Assembly (NCBI RefSeq): GCF_002812045.1
Contig: NZ_NPEG01000012.1
Location: forward strand, 1-64,000
From: Leptospira haakeii
Lineage (GTDB): Bacteria > Spirochaetota > Leptospiria > Leptospirales > Leptospiraceae
Length of the DNA: 64,000 nucleotides
Reading direction: 5' to 3'
Positions 1 to 8,255 of this stretch are shown here, in pieces (position 1 is the stretch's first letter; the number at the start of each line of letters is the position of its first letter). The translations under genes were made by a program, and so were the position numbers. The notes below the pieces were generated by a model that saw only the letters and a program-made list of their open reading frames with translations, did no database searches and was not told where the DNA came from.

Positions 1-280
1 TCTCTTCTTCAAATTTCCTGACATTCTAATCAAAGCTAATGATCTAAGATACAACTCTTAGTAAGAATTCTGATATTCGGAATTTTGTCGTGCTGTTGGA
101 ATTCCAACAAACCGGCCCGAAGTCTAAATAAGTTTTTCCCAAGAAATAACTTAAACTTAACATATTCATAAATAAATTTCCTTTAATTAACAAGGCCATA
201 TTTCAGGAAATTTTTTGAATAAAAAGAAAGTCATACGTCTTTGGTTATATTAGAGGATTTTTAAATACCTCTTTGACAAA
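1..280. other. Intergenic, no gene seen
   Basis: I see no coding region in this AT-rich stretch. It holds a short inverted repeat (CTAAGA at 44-49, TCTTAG at 56-61), one copy of the 16-bp palindrome described separately at 94-109, and a small hairpin (AGAGG at 252-256 with CCTCT at 268-272) just before the SCO gene. The hairpin holds the only purine-rich stretch near that start codon, so it could affect its translation; this is inference. Confidence 0.5.
94..109. repeat. 16-bp perfect palindrome TGTTGGAATTCCAACA
   Basis: Perfect self-complementary 16-mer. The identical sequence occurs at 14580-14595, a near copy at 14712-14727, and a variant (TGTAGGAACTCCTACA) at 21718-21733, all outside genes. 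This suggests a dispersed repeat family rather than a gene-specific operator. Confidence 0.8.
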
Positions 281-877
281 ATGCAAACGGAAATCTGGAA
301 ACTTGCACTAGGCGGATTAACGGTAATATTTCCGTTATTCTATTTTTTACCTAGTTCTTCATCTGGAATGATGGAAGCGGATAGAAGTCTTCCTGAGTTT
401 CTGATCAGTGAAGAAGGAAATAAAAAGGAAGATATCCGTAATACTCTAAGCGGGAAAGAGAATCTGGTCTATTTTGGATACCTAAACTGCAAGACAGTAT
501 GTCATGGCAGTTTGAAAAAATTGAAAAATCTAATCTCAAAGCAGAAAGATCTAAGATTGGTATTCGTTAGCTTAGATCCGGAAAAAGATACGGAAGAAAG
601 TTTTGAAAAATATTTTTCGGATCTAAAAATTGAAACTAAGTTTATTCGACTGGAGTCGAGAGGAAGGGCGTTCGAACTTGCCAGGCTTTTCGGGATCATG
701 GCGTTTTCCTCCGATAAAAGTGGAGATATAGATCATCCAGATTCGGTTCTTTGGGTCAATTCTGAAGGAAGGATCAAAGGATTAATTTTCGAATTTGATA
801 AACATTGGGATCAAAATCCAAAAGAACTTATAAAATTCATAAGCGATAAAAAAGAACGAAAGCCGCTAAATATTTAA
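281..877 (+). CDS. SCO1/SenC-family copper/redox protein
   Basis: This 198-residue protein looks like a membrane-anchored SCO family thioredoxin-fold protein. In that family a CxxxC pair and a downstream histidine bind copper and help mature the CuA centre of cytochrome oxidase, or act in periplasmic redox. The sequence shows an N-terminal hydrophobic anchor (about residues 8-24), the CxxxC motif as C70-K-T-V-C74 in the usual YFGYLNC context, a VSLDPEKD strand at about 96-103, and a candidate copper-ligand His152 in DHPDSVLW. Length is typical for the family. It stands alone before the chemotaxis gene, with no oxidase subunits in view, so its partner is unknown. The start has no good Shine-Dalgarno sequence nearby. 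I am confident of the fold and metal motif, less so of the client. Confidence 0.85.
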   Translation: MQTEIWKLALGGLTVIFPLFYFLPSSSSGMMEADRSLPEFLISEEGNKKEDIRNTLSGKENLVYFGYLNCKTVCHGSLKKLKNLISKQKDLRLVFVSLDPEKDTEESFEKYFSDLKIETKFIRLESRGRAFELARLFGIMAFSSDKSGDIDHPDSVLWVNSEGRIKGLIFEFDKHWDQNPKELIKFISDKKERKPLNI

Positions 878-989
878 GCGATTCATAATATACGAAAATC
901 AAAAAACAAGATCGCTCGAAAGATCCGATCCAAAAGAAATAGAGTCCGAAAATCGGACCTAAAAATAAAAACCCTTTCGGGGAAAATAT

Positions 990-2537
990 ATGAATCCGCC
1001 TCAGCATAAACAAAGTATCGAAGAAATAGCCAGACTAAAATTTAAAGAAGAAACCAAGAAAGTAGACCTTTTTTTCTACATTCTTCTTATAGCCCACATT
1101 CCTTTCTCACTCTTATTATCTTTAGAATACGGGACCTGGAAATTTGTCTTAAATTCTTCCATAACCGTGCTGATACTTGCAAGCATTGGCTTTTTCTTCT
1201 TAAGAGGTCAATATATTCTAAGAATTTTAAATGCAGTACTCATCATGGCTTGGTCCGGAATACTGATCCAATCCCAATTCGGAAGAATAGAGATGCATTT
1301 TCATGTATTCGTTGCATTGGCATTTCTTCTCTACTACCGGGATTGGAAAACGCTCCTTCCTGGAGCATTATATATCGCGATTCACCACGGATTGTTGTCC
1401 TTCTGCCAAAGTATCGGATACAAAATTTCCGAAACACCGATCATCATCTTTAACTATGGAAACGGATGGGACATCGTCCTATTACATGCAATTTTTGTAA
1501 TTTTCGAAACCGGGATATTAATATACTTCTCCACAACATTTAAAAAAGAATTCTTCAATCAGGCAATCAACCTAGCAGAACTGGAAGAAGTCCGAAAATA
1601 CAATGTTTCTATCCAAGGAGAAGTCAGGGAAAAATCTGAATCCGTAAATGGTATTCTAGAAGGTTTAGTCGAGAGCTCCACAACCGTAGCAGACAGAACA
1701 TCCGACCAAGCAAATAGTTTAGAAGAAATTAATGTAAGTATGAATCAAATCGCTAACGCGATCTCAGACGTATCCGATTCCACAAAAAAACAATTAGAAG
1801 CAACAGGAACTTTAGAAAATTCTTTTCAAAATTTAGAGGTCAGCTTTCAGGATATGGAAGCAGGACTTGTTTCCACCAAATTATTATTCGAAACTGCATG
1901 GAAACATGCGAGAGAATCGGAAGATAGCTTAATCGCAATCGAAAAATCTATCAAAAGAATCGAATCCAGTTCCTCCAGCACTACTGCAAAATTAGGAACG
2001 ATCACTGATATTGCGGATAAAGTAAACCTTCTAGCATTAAATGCATCCATTGAAGCAGCAAGAGCCGGAGACCACGGAAGAGGATTCGCAGTGGTCGCAG
2101 ACGAGATCTCAAAATTAGCGGACCAAACTGCGGTCACCATAAAGGAAATTTTCAAACTGATCCGAGACGGAAAAGAAGAAATGACTAAGAATACGGATAT
2201 CGTTCAATCCGGCACAAAAACTATTTCTTTAATCTTGGGAGATGTGGATTCTATCAAAGAAAGCCTGGATTCATTCTTTTCTCTTTTGGAAAAACAAACT
2301 GATATCAGAGTCACTGTGGCAGGAGCACTCTTCAATGCGGGAAAAATTTCTGAAGATGTTCATGAGGCTACGGAAGCAGAAAAGGCAAGCTTAGAAGAGA
2401 TCCGAAACTTTTTAGATCGGATCCAAAATTCAAACGCAGTAATTGCGGCACAAGCAGTAGAAGCAGCAGAGCAAGCCAGAAAATGTGAAGAATTGAGCGA
2501 TTCTTTGCAAAAACAGGTCCAAGAATTCAAAGCCTAA
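990..2537 (+). CDS. Methyl-accepting chemotaxis protein, multi-TM sensor
   Basis: A chemoreceptor of 515 residues that should signal to CheA/CheW. Unlike classical receptors with a periplasmic ligand domain, its first 185 residues are a compact bundle of about six membrane helices with clustered histidines: MHFH at 102-105, HH at 132-133 and His166, followed by a coiled coil from about 190. The cytoplasmic signalling hairpin is unmistakable at about 347-380 ([20 protein letters not shown] and the following [13 protein letters not shown]). A strong GGGGA ribosome site lies 6 bases before the ATG. The histidine-rich membrane module could bind a metal, haem or quinone, but that is inference. No other che genes are adjacent. 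It is followed by a short intergenic stretch and an unrelated exported protein. Confidence 0.93.
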   Translation: MNPPQHKQSIEEIARLKFKEETKKVDLFFYILLIAHIPFSLLLSLEYGTWKFVLNSSITVLILASIGFFFLRGQYILRILNAVLIMAWSGILIQSQFGRIEMHFHVFVALAFLLYYRDWKTLLPGALYIAIHHGLLSFCQSIGYKISETPIIIFNYGNGWDIVLLHAIFVIFETGILIYFSTTFKKEFFNQAINLAELEEVRKYNVSIQGEVREKSESVNGILEGLVESSTTVADRTSDQANSLEEINVSMNQIANAISDVSDSTKKQLEATGTLENSFQNLEVSFQDMEAGLVSTKLLFETAWKHARESEDSLIAIEKSIKRIESSSSSTTAKLGTITDIADKVNLLALNASIEAARAGDHGRGFAVVADEISKLADQTAVTIKEIFKLIRDGKEEMTKNTDIVQSGTKTISLILGDVDSIKESLDSFFSLLEKQTDIRVTVAGALFNAGKISEDVHEATEAEKASLEEIRNFLDRIQNSNAVIAAQAVEAAEQARKCEELSDSLQKQVQEFKA

Positions 2538-2660
2538 ATTCTAAAACCAAGGCTTGAAATTTCTTTCCCAAGTTACAAAGAATTTTCTAGTATAGGAAAT
2601 TTTTCGTTTGAAATATTTTCTTTCCAAAAGAAAAGTTCCTATTTGTTTCCGGACCTTACT

Positions 2661-2942
2661 ATGAAAAAGTTTCTATTTATATCTGCTTCCGCATTTGCCG
2701 TTGCGGTCTTTTTAGCAATTCCAGGTACTATCAGTTCCCAAAGCGGGGATATCGAAGCGGCTATCCAAGCTGCTTGCAACCGTTTGGTTGAAGGTGGGCT
2801 TTATAAAAGTTGTAAACCGGCCCCAGGATTTTCACTCGGACAAGGTTATTATAGCCAATCTGCTCAAATCAAATGCCAGTGTGAGAACAAATCTGATAAC
2901 GGAAAAACAATCGTAACCATTTCTCTTTGGCAAGGGTATTAA
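2661..2942 (+). CDS. Small exported Cys-containing protein, unknown function
   Basis: I do not recognise this 93-residue protein. It has a clear signal peptide (MKKFLFISASAFAVAVFLAI, cleavage probably after the ISS region at about residue 26) and a short mature part with four cysteines (in AACNRL, KSCKPA and KCQCEN), which suggests one or two disulfide bonds in the periplasm or outside the cell. I chose the ATG at 2661 because it starts the KK-type signal peptide directly; the open frame extends to a TTG at 2643 but that would put six non-signal residues ahead. It stands alone, converging on the lipoprotein gene at 3032 with a long hairpin between them. Confidence 0.7.
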   Translation: MKKFLFISASAFAVAVFLAIPGTISSQSGDIEAAIQAACNRLVEGGLYKSCKPAPGFSLGQGYYSQSAQIKCQCENKSDNGKTIVTISLWQGY

Positions 2943-2953
2943 TCCTTTCTCAG

Positions 2954-3003
2954 ATCCTGGCTTTTCTCAACTATATTAGTATAGAACTCGGAAAAGGCAG
3001 GAT
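2954..3003. terminator. Long nested stem-loop between convergent genes
   Basis: Outer arms ATCCTG-G-CTTTTC (2954-2966) and GAAAAG-G-CAGGAT (2991-3003) pair over 12 of 13 positions with one G-G mismatch; an inner arm CTATA (2971-2975) pairs with TATAG (2980-2984). It lies between two convergent genes, so a two-way terminator is the natural reading, but no T-run follows directly on either strand. Confidence 0.55.
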
Positions 3004-3031
3004 TATGTCCCAAGTATTCAAGAAAGAAACC

Positions 3032-3694
3032 TTATTTAATACATTTTTTTAGCTCTTTTCTCTTTGCGATAATATTCGAAATTACGTCTTTGATCACATC
3101 CTTATAATAATATTGTCCTTCTTTTTGATCTTCTCCGGCCCAAAAGAAGAAAACTAAAGGTAGCCAAAGCCAAGATCTGACCTCGTGCAGATAAGTTTTC
3201 CTAAATAACAATTTCTGGTCCTCAAAAGCAGAAACGTCGAAACTTTCAAGCGCGGTTAATCTACTAGGCAAGATCCCCAAGGTCATTGTGGAAAGAAGTC
3301 TTCCCGCATAACCCAGAGCTGAATAATTAATCTTATTATTGATTTGAATAAATACTCCTTTTTGGACTTCCGTGCCTTGTTTATCATTAGATGAAAGGAT
3401 CCCAGACTCGTTAAAAACCTCTTTTGCCATTACATCCAAAACCGGGTGAGATTGGCCGTTATATTTATCTTCTGTAACCTTGATATTCGTTCGTTTGCCA
3501 TCAGCAGATTGTTCTGTATTAATATCAGGAGGAAGTCCATTGATCAAAGTTTTAAAGGCGACAACGCTCAGACAGGAAGAAGGTTCCACGTTATTCCGAG
3601 AAAGAACCGGATCAAGAGTATGATAGTATAGACAATTGAAACTTATACACGTTAGTAATCCAATGATCGAAATAGAATTTGTAAAAGTTTTCAT
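3032..3694 (-). CDS. Putative lipoprotein of unknown function
   Basis: A 220-residue protein I cannot assign to a known function. The N-terminus is a signal sequence ending in ISFNC (Cys21), acceptable for the loose spirochaetal lipobox, so it is probably lipidated. The mature part has a mixed alpha/beta look, then a hydrophobic stretch near the C-terminus (WLWLPLVFFFWAG, about 175-187) followed by a lysine-rich tail. That late hydrophobic segment is odd for a soluble lipoprotein and may be a membrane helix or buried core strand. It stands alone, convergent with the small exported protein upstream in the window. The lipoprotein call is moderate confidence; no function is suggested. Confidence 0.65.
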   Translation of the reverse strand: MKTFTNSISIIGLLTCISFNCLYYHTLDPVLSRNNVEPSSCLSVVAFKTLINGLPPDINTEQSADGKRTNIKVTEDKYNGQSHPVLDVMAKEVFNESGILSSNDKQGTEVQKGVFIQINNKINYSALGYAGRLLSTMTLGILPSRLTALESFDVSAFEDQKLLFRKTYLHEVRSWLWLPLVFFFWAGEDQKEGQYYYKDVIKDVISNIIAKRKELKKCIK

Positions 3695-3963
3695 AATCAG
3701 CCATTATAGATAGGCCTAAATTGATTCAGTCAAGAAGAGTAAATAAATTATATCTATATTTACTTTCAGAAAGCAGGGATACTGGATTCATCAAAACCTT
3801 TGCATTTAGGAATTACTAAGGGCCAAAATCTAATGAGACATAATACCTATTATCGGAAGTTGGGAATATAACTGCCAAAGGGGGAATTCTCCCAAAATAA
3901 CCTAATCTGTCGAAGTGACTACAAAATCCAGAACCTTCTCGGCTAAAACCTTCTTCTTAGCCT

Positions 3964-4824
3964 TCAAAAATCGCTTAGATCATCGTGTAAGATCAAATCG
4001 TCCATATATACATTCGCGTAATCTGTCCGAATCCCAGAAGTTCCCCAACTAAAAGTTCCATCCGTGATAGATAGTTGCAGAACGTTATCCACATAAAAAT
4101 CGATATGATTTCCAATCGCAACCAAGGTCAGTTTATACCATTGTTTTGTATTGAAAGGTTTTGGATTTCCTGCCTGATCCTTAAGAGTTCCGGTCGCCAA
4201 GGTCGTATAAGTCCCGCAGAGTTTTTTCTTAAAATAAACTGTTCCATCGCTTCTAAGAGACGCCACATACAGGTCATTCTCAGTTCTATATCTTGTAAAT
4301 AGATGGATTCCCTGCCAACTATCCGAGGAAACCTGCCATGAATCTATATAGAACCGAGCCTCCAATGCCTGATCAGTCCACTTCACTCGTAAGCCATCAT
4401 TCAAACCTTGGATCAGCATTCTAAAATTATAATCTTCGGTTTTCGCTCTTTTATAGACCCCATTGGAAAGATGTTTAGATGTCAAAGTCCCTGAAGTAAC
4501 TTCGAGATGGGATTGCAGAGGTTTATTAGAACTAGTCTCTATCACGATTCCGTCCGCATAGGTTTCAAAACCTTCGAAAGAAACTCCTGCAGGTGTTTGC
4601 CATGGATAAACTTCACTTGATCCACTGGGATAATAACCTGTTCCAGGAAAAAATTCATAAGTTCCACTAGGATTACAAGAACTTGCCTCTAATTGATTTA
4701 TAGTTTGGGCAGAAGTATTTAAAACTTGTTCCAAAACACTTCTAACTCCAAAATCAAAAACACCTAAATATAAAAAACTTGCAAAGCCTAACATTCTTAA
4801 GGTGGAAGCCATCTTGTCACCCAT
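3964..4824 (-). CDS. Exported LamG/concanavalin-like jelly-roll protein
   Basis: A 286-residue protein that appears to carry one concanavalin A-like (LamG or DUF1080-like) beta-sandwich domain, of the kind that binds sugars or surface ligands. The visible signature is a run of alternating strands from about residue 85 to the end: RFYIDSWQVSSDSWQGIHLF, KQWYKLTLVAIGNHIDFYVD and a closing MDDLILHDD strand. The WYKLTLVAIGNHIDFYVDN type segment is typical of these folds. The N-terminal hydrophobic segment (about 8-25) acts as signal or anchor. Either ATG at 4824 or the in-frame ATG at 4812, which has GGTGA just ahead, could be the start. Single gene, followed by a weak hairpin (GGCTAA/TTAGCC, 3941-3962). 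Ligand unknown. Confidence 0.6.
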   Translation of the reverse strand: MGDKMASTLRMLGFASFLYLGVFDFGVRSVLEQVLNTSAQTINQLEASSCNPSGTYEFFPGTGYYPSGSSEVYPWQTPAGVSFEGFETYADGIVIETSSNKPLQSHLEVTSGTLTSKHLSNGVYKRAKTEDYNFRMLIQGLNDGLRVKWTDQALEARFYIDSWQVSSDSWQGIHLFTRYRTENDLYVASLRSDGTVYFKKKLCGTYTTLATGTLKDQAGNPKPFNTKQWYKLTLVAIGNHIDFYVDNVLQLSITDGTFSWGTSGIRTDYANVYMDDLILHDDLSDF

Positions 4825-4869
4825 CTAATTATTTTCGACCCGAGATCAAATCCCTTTGGGTATCAAAAG

Positions 4870-5358
4870 TCAAGCTGTTAACGTTCTCTTCTTCAAAATC
4901 ATATCTAAGGAAAAGCGGCCTGGCCCAGATAAATATAGAAATAAACATCCAAGTAACTGTGAATACTCAGATCGAATTTCATGTAATACCGCCCAGATTC
5001 CAAAAATCGGCGGAGCCTGAGGTGGTAATAATGGAGAAGATCCGAATAATAGAGGCAATTTCGTTAAATACATTGCAACAAGCATTTGTATAATAAATAC
5101 GAAACTCAATGGCTTTGTCAAAATTCCGAGTATTAGCATGGTCCCGCCCAGAATTTCTAAACCTCCGATAAAAGATGCAGTCATTTCAGCATGCAAAAAT
5201 CCTAACTTAGTAAATCTACCAACGCCTTGATTAATATATAGGAATTTAATAATTCCTTCCCAGACAAAAACTCCCCCCACAAGAATCCGAATGATACTAT
5301 TATATCTACCACCCTCTTCTATTCGAAAGAAATGATTCACTAAATTACTCAAATACAT
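4870..5358 (-). CDS. DoxX-family membrane protein
   Basis: A 162-residue integral membrane protein with four predicted helices, matching the DoxX family. The signatures are RILVGGVFVWEGIIKFLY near residues 24-41, an IGGLEILGGTMLILGILTKP helix pair, and a last LLGCLFLYLSGPGRFSLD helix. DoxX relatives are quinone-interacting or redox-linked membrane proteins of poorly defined function. A good AAAGGAAA ribosome site sits 7 bases before the ATG. The 324-bp upstream region contains four inverted repeats, the nearest 54 bases from the start codon, so tight transcriptional control is likely. It is the 3-prime neighbour of nothing obviously related. Confidence 0.88.
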   Translation of the reverse strand: MYLSNLVNHFFRIEEGGRYNSIIRILVGGVFVWEGIIKFLYINQGVGRFTKLGFLHAEMTASFIGGLEILGGTMLILGILTKPLSFVFIIQMLVAMYLTKLPLLFGSSPLLPPQAPPIFGIWAVLHEIRSEYSQLLGCLFLYLSGPGRFSLDMILKKRTLTA

Positions 5359-5411
5359 AGTTTTTCCTTTGGTTTTAGCAATGGTCTAAGTCTAACCATA
5401 GTTGCTTTATA

Positions 5412-5426
5412 AACTGTTTTACAGTT
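5412..5426. promoter_or_regulatory. Inverted repeat AACTGT-TTT-ACAGTT, candidate operator
   Basis: Perfect 6-bp arms with a 3-base centre, 54 bp upstream of the DoxX start codon, a position suited to a repressor site overlapping its promoter. The regulator is unknown. Confidence 0.45.
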
Positions 5427-5509
5427 AGAAGATCAAAAGATAAGAAAAGTAGAAAGAATACGATAACCTCTGAACGAACGATAAACTTAGAGGGTTAAAC
5501 TCCTCGATC

Positions 5510-5532
5510 ATTCACTACAAGTCGTAGTGAAT
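5510..5532. promoter_or_regulatory. Inverted repeat ATTCACTAC-(5)-GTAGTGAAT
   Basis: Perfect 9-bp arms around a 5-base centre (AAGTC), roughly midway between the divergent starts. Size and symmetry fit a dimeric repressor site or a small hairpin. Confidence 0.45.
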
Positions 5533-5541
5533 TTTCTAGAC

Positions 5542-5557
5542 CGTATTACAAAATACG
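5542..5557. promoter_or_regulatory. Inverted repeat CGTATT-ACAA-AATACG
   Basis: Perfect 6-bp arms with a 4-base centre, flanked on both sides by the direct repeat TAGACCG (5537-5543 and 5560-5566). Confidence 0.4.
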
Positions 5558-5620
5558 AATAGACCGCTTTCTATTTTTAAAACCTAACAATACTTCGGTC
5601 TGGAAAATTATTTTCACTAG

Positions 5621-5642
5621 TAAGTAATCAATTAATTACTTA
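5621..5642. promoter_or_regulatory. Inverted repeat TAAGTAAT-(6)-ATTACTTA
   Basis: Perfect 8-bp arms with a 6-base centre ending 40 bp before the glycosyltransferase ATG, so it probably overlaps that gene's promoter or leader. Confidence 0.4.
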
Positions 5643-5682
5643 AAATATTGAATTCCAAACTTCCAGATAGAAATTTGGTCCT

Positions 5683-6843
5683 ATGCGACCATCCGTTTCC
5701 GTTATACTTCCTACATACAACGAAAGCAAAAACCTACCTATTGCGGCAGATAGGATTACTAGATCATTATCCGATTATCGTCATGAGATCATCGTGGTAG
5801 ATGATGATAGTCCAGATCATACCTGGGAAATTGCGGAACATCTTCAGGAAAAGATCCCACAACTCAAAGTTATCCGCAGATTAAGCGGCAAGGGTTTATC
5901 TTCAGCGGTTTTAACAGGTATGGGTGCTGCAGAAGGAGAAGTTTTCGTGGTGATGGATTCAGACCTACAACACGATGAAAAAATCCTTCCGGAGATGATC
6001 CGTTCATTCTATGAAAGAGATGTAGATCTTTGCCTCGGCACCAGATATGCCAAAGGTGGATCTACAGGAAAATGGTCATTAGCAAGAATCGGTATTAGTA
6101 GATTTGCTAATTTTTTAGCGAAAGGTCTTTTGGGCCTTCCTGTTTCAGATCCAATGAGCGGATATTTCGGTATAAAACGTTCCGTATATTCAGAAACTAA
6201 AAACTCAATCAACCCAAGAGGGTTTAAGATCCTTTTGGAATTTTTGGGAAGAAGTAAAGAAAATCTTAAAATAGAAGAAATCCCTTATACTTTCCAAACT
6301 AGAATGTATGGGGAAACAAAACTAAATAATTCTGTGATCAAAAGTTTCTTTTTGGCAATCTTGGATATTCGTTTCGGCAAATGGATCTCTCCTACCTTCC
6401 TACTCTATTCATTAGTGGGAGCAAGTGGAGTACTTGTTAATTTAGTCGGATTTTTAATCGCTGAATTAAGTAAATTTCCGGACATTCAAACCGGGATCTC
6501 CTTTTTGGATCCTTTTTCGCTTTCGGTATTTTTTGGGATAGAACTTTCAATTCTATCTAACTTCTTCTTAAATAACTACTTTACGTTTTATGAAAGAAGG
6601 TATTCCGGAAAAAATTTGACCTTTGGATTTCTATTATTCCATTTAGTGAGTATGGTGGGAATTTTAGTACAAATGTCGGTATTCCATTTTATCTATTATT
6701 CTATTTTCAAACAATGGAACGGAGCCTCTGAACTTACCTTAAAATTCAGTGCGGATATTTTTTCCATTTTGACAGCGATGGCTTCGAACTATTTGCTGAA
6801 TTCGAATCTTACATGGTCAATAAAGCCGGAACTAAAGAGCTAA
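5683..6843 (+). CDS. Glycosyltransferase 2 (DPM1-like) fused to GtrA
   Basis: A two-domain membrane protein of 386 residues. Residues 1 to about 225 are a family 2 glycosyltransferase of the dolichol/undecaprenyl-phosphate mannosyltransferase type: SVILPTYNES at 6-15, DDDSPD at 40-45, the metal-binding D-S-D at 92-94 in VMDSDLQHDE, and DPMSGYFGIKR further on. Residues about 235-380 are a GtrA-like domain with four membrane helices (LLYSLVGASGVLVNLVGFLI, then NYFTFYERRYSG, the typical N-x-x-x-F-x-x-x-R region). Such fusions are thought to make a polyprenyl-phosphate sugar and move it across the inner membrane for use in surface glycan or glycoprotein. No glycan cluster is adjacent. Four inverted repeats lie upstream. 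High confidence for both domains. Confidence 0.92.
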   Translation: MRPSVSVILPTYNESKNLPIAADRITRSLSDYRHEIIVVDDDSPDHTWEIAEHLQEKIPQLKVIRRLSGKGLSSAVLTGMGAAEGEVFVVMDSDLQHDEKILPEMIRSFYERDVDLCLGTRYAKGGSTGKWSLARIGISRFANFLAKGLLGLPVSDPMSGYFGIKRSVYSETKNSINPRGFKILLEFLGRSKENLKIEEIPYTFQTRMYGETKLNNSVIKSFFLAILDIRFGKWISPTFLLYSLVGASGVLVNLVGFLIAELSKFPDIQTGISFLDPFSLSVFFGIELSILSNFFLNNYFTFYERRYSGKNLTFGFLLFHLVSMVGILVQMSVFHFIYYSIFKQWNGASELTLKFSADIFSILTAMASNYLLNSNLTWSIKPELKS

Positions 6844-6982
6844 AAACCGGGCGGATCCATTTTCTTTCCTAAGTTTTAATTGATTTCTTTTCCGAAAATT
6901 CCTAAATTCTAAAAGCCTGCTATCATGCAGGCGACAATTAGAAGGTCTAAAGCCTTCCGAACGTTTATTTTCGGAGAAAAAT

Positions 6983-7525
6983 ATGCCCAAGGTGCTGGTT
7001 CCTTTTGCGGACGGAATGGAAGAAATGGAAGCAGTCATTATAGTGGATGTGCTTCGAAGAGCCGGGATAGAAGTAGTTTCTGCAGGAATTTCTACAAATT
7101 CAGTTACAGCTTCCAGAGGCGTCAAATTAGTCTCAGATTCTCTTTTGTCAGAAATCGATCCCTCTTCTTTCGATATGATCGTTTTACCTGGCGGAAACCA
7201 GGGTACCAAAAATCTAAATATTAGTCCCTTAGTTTCAAAAATATTAGAAAAATTTAAAAAAGAAGATCGATGGATTGGCGCCATCTGCGCGGCACCGAAT
7301 GTTCTTCTATCTCATAATATTCTTCAAAATCAAAAATTCACCGCGTTTCCCGGAAGTGTTCCGACCGATGAAAAATACACAGGAAACCGATTGGAACTTT
7401 CAGACAAAATTTTAACTAGTATAGGTCCAGGCTCCGCATTCGAATTTTCTTTAAAAATTGTAGAACTTCTTTCCGGAATTGAAAAAAGAAAAGAAGTAGA
7501 AAAAAATCTCTTTCTTCCTTCTTAA
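6983..7525 (+). CDS. DJ-1/PfpI family protein
   Basis: A 180-residue DJ-1 superfamily protein, closest in pattern to YajL/ThiJ and human DJ-1. The FADGMEEMEA motif at 8-17 carries the conserved glutamate, and the nucleophile elbow is IGAICAAP with Cys102. Family members act as redox sensors, chaperones or glyoxalase/deglycase-type enzymes. GGAG lies ahead of the ATG at a normal distance. The stop codon is one base from the ATG of the sirtuin gene, so the two are almost certainly translated from one message; together they could deal with damaged or acylated protein side chains, which is inference. Confidence 0.92.
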   Translation: MPKVLVPFADGMEEMEAVIIVDVLRRAGIEVVSAGISTNSVTASRGVKLVSDSLLSEIDPSSFDMIVLPGGNQGTKNLNISPLVSKILEKFKKEDRWIGAICAAPNVLLSHNILQNQKFTAFPGSVPTDEKYTGNRLELSDKILTSIGPGSAFEFSLKIVELLSGIEKRKEVEKNLFLPS

Positions 7526-7526
7526 A

Positions 7527-8255
7527 ATGCAACTATCCACAGTATTAATTGAGAAATTCAAAAATTCCAAAAATATCTTAGCTCTTACCGGTGCTGGAAT
7601 TTCTGCGGAAAGTGGAGTTCCTACATTCAGAGGAAAGGAAGGCCTTTGGAAAGAATACAGAGCAGAAGAACTTGCAACTCCTCAAGCATTTCAACGAGAT
7701 CCTAAACTAGTTTGGGAATGGTATCTCTGGAGAATAGAACTGATCTCTAACAAGTCTCCAAATCCTGCACATTTTGCGTTGGCGGAATTAGAAAAGAAAA
7801 GAACCGATTTTCATTTAATCACTCAAAATGTGGATGGCCTCCACAAAAAATCAGGTTCTGAAAAGATTATAGAGATACATGGAAATATTTTTAAGAATAG
7901 ATGCACTCATTGTAGTAGGACTTATGATTCGGATCCTTCTAAACTTAAAAATTCTACTGAATGTCCAAACTGTAAAAGTTTGGTAAGACCAGATGTTTTA
8001 TGGTTCGGAGAATCTTACAACACTGATCTTTTAAATCAGGCAGTCTCGCTAGCGGAAAAATCTGAGATCGTTTTTGTGATCGGCTCTTCCGGAGCTGTGG
8101 GAATTCCAGTGGAACTTGCCAGGATTGCAAAAGAGAACGGAGCATTCGTTATAGAGATCAATATTGACCCAAGCGGTTATAGCAGATACTCAGATCTTTT
8201 CTTACAAGGAAAAGCGGGAGAAATTCTCCCGGAACTCATTCCTTATTTTGTCTGA
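7527..8255 (+). CDS. cobB: Sir2 family NAD-dependent deacylase, SIRT5-like
   Basis: A 242-residue sirtuin that removes acyl groups from lysine using NAD. The NAD site GAGISAESGVPTFRG is at 22-36, TQNVDGLH at 99-106, the catalytic base His118 in EIHGN, the zinc cysteines at 126, 129, 146 and 149, and VIGSSG in the C-terminal Rossmann part. Tyr66 and Arg69 in WEWYLWR match the Y-x-x-R pair that in class III sirtuins (SIRT5, E. coli CobB) recognises succinyl and malonyl lysine, so desuccinylase activity is likely in addition to deacetylase activity. It follows the DJ-1 gene by one base. Its 3-prime end overlaps the convergent DUF1574 gene by 13 bp. Confidence 0.95.
   Translation: MQLSTVLIEKFKNSKNILALTGAGISAESGVPTFRGKEGLWKEYRAEELATPQAFQRDPKLVWEWYLWRIELISNKSPNPAHFALAELEKKRTDFHLITQNVDGLHKKSGSEKIIEIHGNIFKNRCTHCSRTYDSDPSKLKNSTECPNCKSLVRPDVLWFGESYNTDLLNQAVSLAEKSEIVFVIGSSGAVGIPVELARIAKENGAFVIEINIDPSGYSRYSDLFLQGKAGEILPELIPYFV

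Larger units (their letters stand above)
5359..5682. other. Divergent intergenic region with four inverted repeats
   Basis: This 324-bp stretch separates the leftward doxX-like gene from the rightward glycosyltransferase gene and contains no gene that I can see. It holds four separate perfect inverted repeats (5412-5426, 5510-5532, 5542-5557, 5621-5642), listed separately. It must contain both promoters. TAGACCG occurs as a direct repeat at 5537-5543 and 5560-5566, flanking the third inverted repeat. Confidence 0.6.

Noticed and set aside
1847..2155. Antisense open frame in the chemoreceptor gene
   Set aside because: It is a codon-bias shadow of the signalling domain; no ribosome site or family resemblance.
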